A stretch of DNA of 64,000 bases. Source: Otatea glauca. Lineage: Eukaryota > Streptophyta > Magnoliopsida > Poales > Poaceae. Shown here one piece after another: positions 58,234-64,000 of the stretch; position 1 is the first letter of the stretch, and each line of letters opens with the position of its first letter. The notes beneath the pieces were generated by a model. It did no database searches. It saw only the letters and a list, made by a program, of their open reading frames with translations, and had not been told where the DNA came from. The stretch is taken from positions 185,194-249,193 of the forward strand of contig JAYEVK010000374.1 in the NCBI GenBank assembly GCA_036346275.1. The letters run 5' to 3'. The translations under genes and the position numbers were made by a program.

Positions 58234-59870
58234 AGTCAATATTTGGGACTTGCCTTGGGAAGTTATGGAGGTTCGCCACTCACTTGACTTCATGCACATC
58301 ACAAAGAATGTCCGCTTGAACTGCTAGGCTACATAGATATGTACGGAAAATCGAAAGATACACTGCAAGCTCGGAAGGACCTTAAACTTGGAACCGAGGA
58401 GCGACCTACATCCCGTAAAAGAGAGAGAAAGGACAACATTACCTACATCCCGCGAGCTACACTCTAAGCAAAGAAGAGAAAAAAAGCGTGATAGAGTTCT
58501 CAACAAAGGTGAAGGTCCTTCCTGATACTCCTCGAATGTAAAGAGACTCAGAACACGAAAGAGAATAAAATCGCATACATGAAATCCCATGACCGTCTTG
58601 TGTTAATGACACAGGTTGTTCTGGTATGGTCGAGAGGTATAACGCCTCGAGTGGGTACGAGGACAATCACAAAGCCGTGTTCTTTTTCAACGCTGATTTT
58701 CACAGAAGGTCATCGACCCGAGATAAACTAAGTAAGTCGCAGGATGACGTGGTACAAAGTTTGGTTAGTCTTGAGATGATCTTTCCTCTTGCATTCTTTG
58801 ATATTATGGTTCATCTCAATCGCTCACCTTGTCAAAGAGATAGGTATCCTTGGACCAGTGTATCTATACAACATGTTCCCTTTCGAGAGGTACATGAGTG
58901 TGCTAAAGAAGTATGTTCAGAAGTCGCTCGTCCTAAGGATGCATTGCCGGGGTTATGGGACGGAGGAGGTGATTGAGTTTTGTGGATTACATTAATGATC
59001 TAAACCCGATCGGCGGCCCTATATCACGCCATGAGGGGTGGCTACGGGAAAAGGGACACTAGGAAGGAAAGCAATTGCATGCAATGATCTTCTTACATTT
59101 AAGCAAGCACATTTCACGGTTTTGAAACAATCAACTATAGTGGCCCCGTATGTCCTTGAGCACAAGAGTATTCTACGCCACGATTTCTGGGGAGGTCCGA
59201 GGATGGATAACACCAAGCACATGGATTCTTTCGACGCTTGGTTACAAAAAGTACATCCTTTTGAAAGGGTCCGATAATGATCAGTTTGCAACGCTTAGCC
59301 TCGGGACCATCTAGTGAAATCGTGACATTCAAGGGTACGTAGATAAATGGTTACATATTTTACACCGGATCGCATGATAACAAGAGCACCAACTAAAATA
59401 GCGGTGTCGTATAGACAGAAGACAACAAAGGCAAGGTGGATACATATTATGGTTTCATAGAAGAGATATGGGAGCTTGACTATGGACCCTTGAAGGTCCC
59501 TCTATTTAGTGCCAATGGTCAAATCGACTTCTAGCGGTGTGAAGGTAGACAAATCACGGTATGACAATCGTGGACCTCACGCAGTCCGCTATAGGCGCGA
59601 ACCGTCATTCTCGCGAACGATGTGAGATGTGTCTTCTACGTAATGGACATGTCAAGCAAACCTAAGAAGCATAAGGACAAGCGTAAAGATTGTAGTACTA
59701 AGCCAAAGCGACATGTGGTTCTACAAGGCAAACGTAAGGATTGTTGGAGTTGAGGACGCCACGGATGAGGAAGAGTATAGTCAGCCGACGAGATCCTCCT
59801 TTCATTGTGGATGTCGACATAAGCCTTTCAATGACACGTGACGTGATACTCCTTTCATACGTCGCGATCA
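58234..59870 (+). pseudogene. CACTA transposase TNPD-like, C-terminal half (DUF4218/DUF4216 parts)
   Basis: Plus-strand sequence starts in mid-protein right at the LTR border: SIFWDLPWEVMEVRHSLDF, then HITKNV. It continues with DVVQ..VSLEMIFP near 58760, LVKEIGILGPVYLYNMFPFE and RYMSVLKKYVQKS (58830-58930), YGTEEVIEFC, GTLGRKAIACNDLLTFKQAH (59050-59110), VAPYVLEHKSILRHDFWG, then DUF4216-like YGFIEEIWELDYGPLKVPLF near 59450-59510 and a DATDEEEY tail near 59770. Many frameshifts. The N-terminal half is missing because the retrotransposon array abuts here, and I do not see it on the far side of the array. Confidence 0.85.
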
Positions 59871-59974
59871 TAATGAAGGAACACTTGTAAAGACAAAGTA
59901 TGTTACTACTTAAGATGTACCCCTTACCGTATGAACTATGTATATGTAAGTCTTTACAAGATGAAGTGTTTATT

Positions 59975-60365
59975 TGGAATGAATGTAAAGTGCCAAAATT
60001 CGAATGAAACTAAAGTGATCAAAGCATTTTGTGAAAATTATGGAATGAAAGTAAAGTTCTAAAAGCTTTTAAAAATTACAAATGAAACCTAAGTGCTAAA
60101 AGTTTTTCAAAAATATAGAATGAAACTAAATTGCTAAAAGCATTTTTTTAAAATTACGAAATGGCAAATCTGCTAAAAGCATTTTTTAAAATTCAAATGG
60201 CCCAAGTGCTAAAAGCATTTTTTAAAAATTCTGAAACGAAACTAAAGTGCTAAAAGTTTTTTCAAAAAATATAGAATGAAACTAAATTGCTAAAAGCATT
60301 TTTTAAAAATTATGAAATGAAACTGTAGTGCGAAAAGCACTCTTTAAAAATTATGAAATTAAAAT
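59975..60365. repeat. Tandem repeat of 38-44 bp, about nine copies
   Basis: The unit is AGTGCTAAAAGCATTTTTTA followed by AAAATTATGAAATGAAACTA, with copies at about 60016, 60058, 60092, 60136, 60172, 60210, 60249, 60288 and 60330. It is AT-rich and non-coding, lies downstream of the TNPD gene, and ends where the AAGCGGTT repeats begin. Confidence 0.8.
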
Positions 60366-60647
60366 CAAGCGGTTTGAGAAAGAACCGCTTCAGAGCGCTT
60401 TATTGAAGCAGTTAGTAATAAGAATCGCTTCTAGAGCATAACATTCAAAGCGGTTTTAGAAAGAACCACTTCTAGAGTGGACTATTGAGAAGCGATTAGT
60501 ACACCAACCGCTTGTAAGTCATCCTCTACAAGCGGGTTGATCTAAATCCGCTTGTAGAGATGTCATCCTCTATAAGCGGTTGGTTCTAAAACCGCTTGTA
60601 GAGATTTGCTACAAGCGGTTGGTTATTAGAACCATTTGTAGAAGTGC
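60366..60647. repeat. CACTA subterminal-type repeat block (AAGCGGTT)
   Basis: Direct and inverted copies of TACAAGCGGTT / AACCGCTTGTA occur roughly every 25-40 bp, often as back-to-back hairpins such as AAGCGGTTGGTTCTAAAACCGCTT. This is how CACTA TNPA-binding regions look. It ends TTTGTAGAAGTG at about 60636-60647, close to the CACTA end TTTGTAGTAGTG, so it could be a terminus of the TNPD element. It could instead be the promoter-side repeat region of the next gene. Confidence 0.6.
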
Positions 60648-60679
60648 TCCTCAGATATATTTGAAATGCCGCCCTTTTC

Positions 60680-61020
60680 TCACACGAAAATTTTCTAAGT
60701 CCCGGTGCCGACTTCGCCACGGCGCTCCTTCCCTCTCGGCGCGCCGCCGTCTCCGTCTAGCCCGTCAAGCCGTCCTCGTTGGCGCCGTCGGCCTCCTCCG
60801 CCACCTCTCCGACTCCTACTCACCACCTCGCCGACGCTGATCCACCCGCGTCGCTAAGCTGCCCTCGTCGCCGCGTCACTACACCACCCCGCCGAAGCCT
60901 TCTCACCACCCCGCGACGCCTACTCCGCCACCAAAGCGCCCGCACACGCCGCCCACCGGGGAGGACCGAGGTATTTGAGTGCACGCGCCGTCCTCCTCTC
61001 TAGTTCGGTGCCCACACCAC
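60680..61020 (+). other. GC-rich leader or exon 1 of the second CACTA gene
   Basis: Abruptly GC- and CpG-rich sequence with Pro/Ser/Arg-coding open frames (60580-60840, 60779-61003). It looks like a 5' exon, and AT-rich, intron-like DNA follows it. No domain is recognised. Confidence 0.35.
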
Positions 61021-62180
61021 ATGTTCGGTGAAATGCCCACAATCTTCAGTGGCTTGCTTGAAATTTTAATTCTAAATTAAACCAAAATGTATATTTTCAC
61101 TTAGTATGGAATTACAGAACAATACATATTTTCTTTTTATTATTTTGTTGTTTTTTATTTGATTTTGAATTTCAGCTTCTAGTTTAGGATTTGTATATTA
61201 ATTTAACTACTAATTTGATCTAATTTTTATTTCAAATCTATGTTAATTTTCATTGTTAGTTTTTATTTAGTTTTGCATATCAATTTTAGGTAGAATTCAT
61301 ATACAAATCCAGTTTGATAATTTTTATACCGCTGGTTGGTCATATAACTTCGCTTAGTTTTACACGTCACATGCTTTAGAAGTTTACTGCTTAGACTACC
61401 TTTCTTGCAAAACTTTGTCGGCTTCAGCCTAAACCTGTGACTTGCTAAACTTTTGATCCTTCTCATTGTAAAATAACTAAATAAGTGCCTTGTCTTGTGT
61501 CCAATCTGATGTTGGACGGTCATTTATCTCCACATGTGATGAACTTACATATATACTCTTCTTCATGTTATGTCGTCGGCACGTATATGGAATCAGACTA
61601 CACACCAATCTCGTTATATTCTTTTTTGACACGAATAAGATGGGCCGAGGCTCCTACCGTGTTTATGTATGCACGTGTATATATATAAATCTCTATAACA
61701 AATATCATTAAGCAAATGCTCCTAGCCAATCAAAGATTATCCGCCTATATTCTTCGCTTAAAGAAACATTCCTAGTTTGTGATAATTGGCACGATATATG
61801 TTCAAGATCATAAACTCAGCATGTAGGGTTCTACCAGATAGATCTAATCATCACGATCAAAACGACTAACTAATATGACCTACTCATTCTAATAGAAAGG
61901 CACATGATCCTAAGCGTTGTCCCGATTATAGTTTTATACAACACAAGGATCAAACACGGTCAATGTTGCACATTTACTTTTGACACGTAGTCCTCGTGTG
62001 TATGTTCTTGGTGTATTTCTTGTTCTTGTGTCCACGAGTTCGTGTTTGATCCTTGGGCTAGTTCCAATACGCGTAGTACTTAATGCTTTGTCAGAGAAAT
62101 TATGTAATAATATGCTTGTGTTGTGTCTGTAATATGGTTGTTTCAAAGTAATATGATATTTATGTCAACATTTTATGCGG
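61021..62180. other. AT-rich intron-like spacer
   Basis: About 1.2 kb of T-rich sequence without coding signal, between the GC-rich leader and the Transposase_24-type exons. Confidence 0.4.
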
Positions 62181-62182
62181 AA

Positions 62183-62425
62183 TTAGTAGAGATGGCGCAA
62201 TCGAGGACATGGTGACCCTACTTCGATGAGGGAGAGCATGGCTCGTTGGACTCCATCACTGTGGGTACCATCGAAGGTGATGTGTAATGCCGTCTTAGCT
62301 GGGCTAATGGTGGTTCCGTTGAGGCCGTTGAAAGGCTGCAAATTGATGAAGCCATTACGCGGAGCCAGCGAGTCCGTTAACGATTCCGCCACGATGAGGT
62401 ACGAGCGTAAGAATATAATCCCGTG
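62183..62425 (-). other. Unassigned minus-strand ORF inside the CACTA region
   Basis: An 81-codon minus-strand frame from an ATG (MSHGIIFLRSYLIVAESLTD) contains NGFINLQPFNGLNGTTISPA, with a protein-like composition. The plus strand has many stops here. I do not recognise it. It may be a captured exon or chance. Confidence 0.2.
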
Positions 62426-62481
62426 AGACATGTTAATTAATCGCAATTCATTAATATAATACACTCGACACGCTTGTACAT

Positions 62482-63890
62482 ATGTTTATGTATTTCAAGC
62501 CCGTGCATCGAGCAACCAATCCAAGCATCGGGGACCTAACAAGAAGCGAATCCACGAAGCATGTGTTTACCGATGTTAATAACGAAGGGATGCCGGTTGC
62601 CTCTTTTAGCGCTTGGGTGCATAACAACGCTTGCGGTTACCACGCGAGGGATCACGTCCCAATTAGCATCGTAAAATGGGCAAGTTCCTCAAGCTACCAA
62701 GGACTCCGCCTGCAAGATATTAAGGAAAATTTCACATTTCCTCAAGGGTCCAAGACAAGGCCAAGAAATTTACTTTGAAGAAGATGGCAACAATGTTTCA
62801 GGCTTTGAAGACGTCTCTTCACCGCCAAGTACGTCGCGTAGGAGAAAGACCCGACTTCAACCAATTTCCTAAGTTGGCGGATCAGCAGGAAGCATTCGAG
62901 GAGTTCAAGCCGTCACCGAGGGCCGTGCCACGAGTTAGAAGAACAAGGCCAATTCACAGATGAAGAAATACCACCACCATCTTGGCACCAGTGGTTACAT
63001 CAAATTTGTGTACCAAAATGGGAGAGCGGGAAGAAGAATTAATGGCGAAGGGCGTCACACGGCTACCGCCTGTGGGAACACCGTCTGCGCAATTGGTTCA
63101 TGGGTCATGGGGAGCCTTTCAGATGACTCGGCAGCTTGGTGATAGCAGCACCGGGAGTACAAGAGGTCGCCAAAGGATTGTACAAGCCGCTGAGCGCCTC
63201 AGTGTACATTGGTGCGACAGGAGAATGACGAGCCAACACATGCCCTTGAAAACCCCGAGCACCTGTGACGGACACGAGGTATGGGCAAGTCGACGCCGGA
63301 AGTATGGTTTCGCTAAGGACGCACATACGCATGAGCCAGATAGAAGCAAATCAAGAGAATCACGAAAGTGTACCAATTGGAACAAGAGCTCGAGCAACCT
63401 GTGCTAGCATCGCGACATAGTTGCGCTAACAAGTACAAATTGCCCTCAAGAAGCTTCAAGGACTAGGTCCGAGCAATCACCGGACGCTGATCGCTTCTCC
63501 GCCGCGGCGGTAGTCAAGGCTGCCCACCGGGCCCCCGCTTATTAATCTTGCTATCCCGCTATCCCCGGATGACATAAGGTTCGCGCCGCGTGAGGCACGC
63601 TGATGCGCCGAACCTTCCATCAAGGTGGCTTACGGCATGGCATATCCGGTGAGTCGGGCCGATGTTCCACTCGCAACGAGATACCACCGTGTTACTCAAA
63701 GGTCGCGCAGGAGGAGGTGCCGAGCGATTTGAAGAATCTCACCGATATTGCCGGAGGCGACGACGCGACCAAGCTCGACAGTTCCTCCACAATATCATCC
63801 TTTGGCGCAACTGTGACATCATATTTCCTACCGCTATGGACGCTGCCATCTCCACCACGGGCAACCCACGCGCCTCCAATCGCCACCGCC
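62482..63890 (+). pseudogene. CACTA second transposase protein (Transposase_24 / Ptta-En-Spm type)
   Basis: VNNEGMPVASFSAWVHNNAC and GYHARDHVPISIVKW lie near 62570-62680, and LQDIKENFTFPQG at about 62720. After a shift, MATMFQALKTSLHRQ and PDFNQFPKLADQQEAFEEFK lie at 62785-62910, KYHHHLGTSGYIK at 62963, and GEREEELMAKGVT near 63020. These match the order of the plant Transposase_24 domain. Towards the window end, in mixed frames, AYGMAYP, DIAGGDDATKLD and IILWRNCDIIFP (about 63800) are the typical C-terminal features. Frameshifted throughout. It continues towards and possibly past the window edge as a Pro/Thr/Ala-rich tail. Confidence 0.65.
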
Positions 63891-64000
63891 ACGCAATGCC
63901 TCGCCAATAAAGCAGAAAGGTGGCCCTACTCCACCACCGCCAGCCTCCCGTGTCTCCACCCGCTCCACGCAGAAGCCCTACTCCACCACCAAAGATCTCA

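Noticed and set aside
58324..58666. Minus-strand frames over the CACTA transposase
   Set aside because: The plus-strand TNPD motifs occupy the same DNA in order. The minus frames are shadows.

Overview
This window looks like a gene-poor, repeat-packed stretch of a grass (Poaceae) nuclear genome. The evidence is the mix of element types: Mutator-like, CACTA and hAT transposons, Tekay/Del-type Ty3-gypsy chromoviruses with 4-kb LTRs, an Angela/BARE-like copia LTR, and one GC-rich intronless OVATE-family gene. There is no bacterial-style gene organisation, rRNA or CRISPR array, and I did not identify a tRNA gene. The species cannot be named from the sequence alone.

Left part (1-13.2 kb). An inverted-repeat (foldback) element lies at 1231-1640. 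Next to it is a complete but decayed MULE at 1731-10182, with terminal inverted repeats and a perfect 9-bp target duplication (GCGACTGGG). It carries three leftward genes: a MuDR-type transposase with SWIM zinc finger, a plant-mobile-domain (PMD) protein, and a small GRF-like zinc-finger protein. It is followed by a non-autonomous hAT (10248-11826, 8-bp TSD TTTGTAGC) and a small CACTA (11891-13211, 3-bp TSD AGA) that carries a captured antisense exon.

Middle part (13.2-31.4 kb). This part is mostly unassigned intergenic DNA. It holds two copia-type solo LTRs with perfect 5-bp TSDs (17949-19429, TTGTT; 22080-22727, CCTTC), two copies of a palindrome plus GTTTCA-array repeat, a plastid-transit-peptide-like orphan ORF (27971), and the only convincing intact host gene, an OVATE family protein at 29269-30312. 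Two Helitron-like 3' ends flank that gene and point towards it.

Right part (31.4-64 kb). A truncated LTR fragment (31401-31967) is interrupted by a 4.7-kb solo LTR with TSD TAATC (31968-36695). Next comes a tandem LTR-internal-LTR-internal-LTR array of two Tekay-type elements on the minus strand (36716-58233). The middle LTR is shared and has lost about 2.1 kb. The outer flanks of the array have no matching TSD: the left flank is old LTR sequence, the right flank is the middle of a CACTA transposase gene. This suggests recombination between two separate insertions. From 58234 to the window end the DNA is CACTA material: TNPD-like transposase, tandem repeats, subterminal AAGCGGTT repeats and a Transposase_24-type second gene that runs to near the edge.

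One observation bears on all the TE reading frames. The two Tekay copies differ from each other mainly at CAG/CTG trinucleotides (CAG to CG or CGG, CTG to CG or CCG), in either direction. Those are the symmetric CHG methylation sites of plants. Many of the frameshifts may therefore be systematic base-calling errors at methylated CHG rather than true mutations. The OVATE gene shows no such damage.
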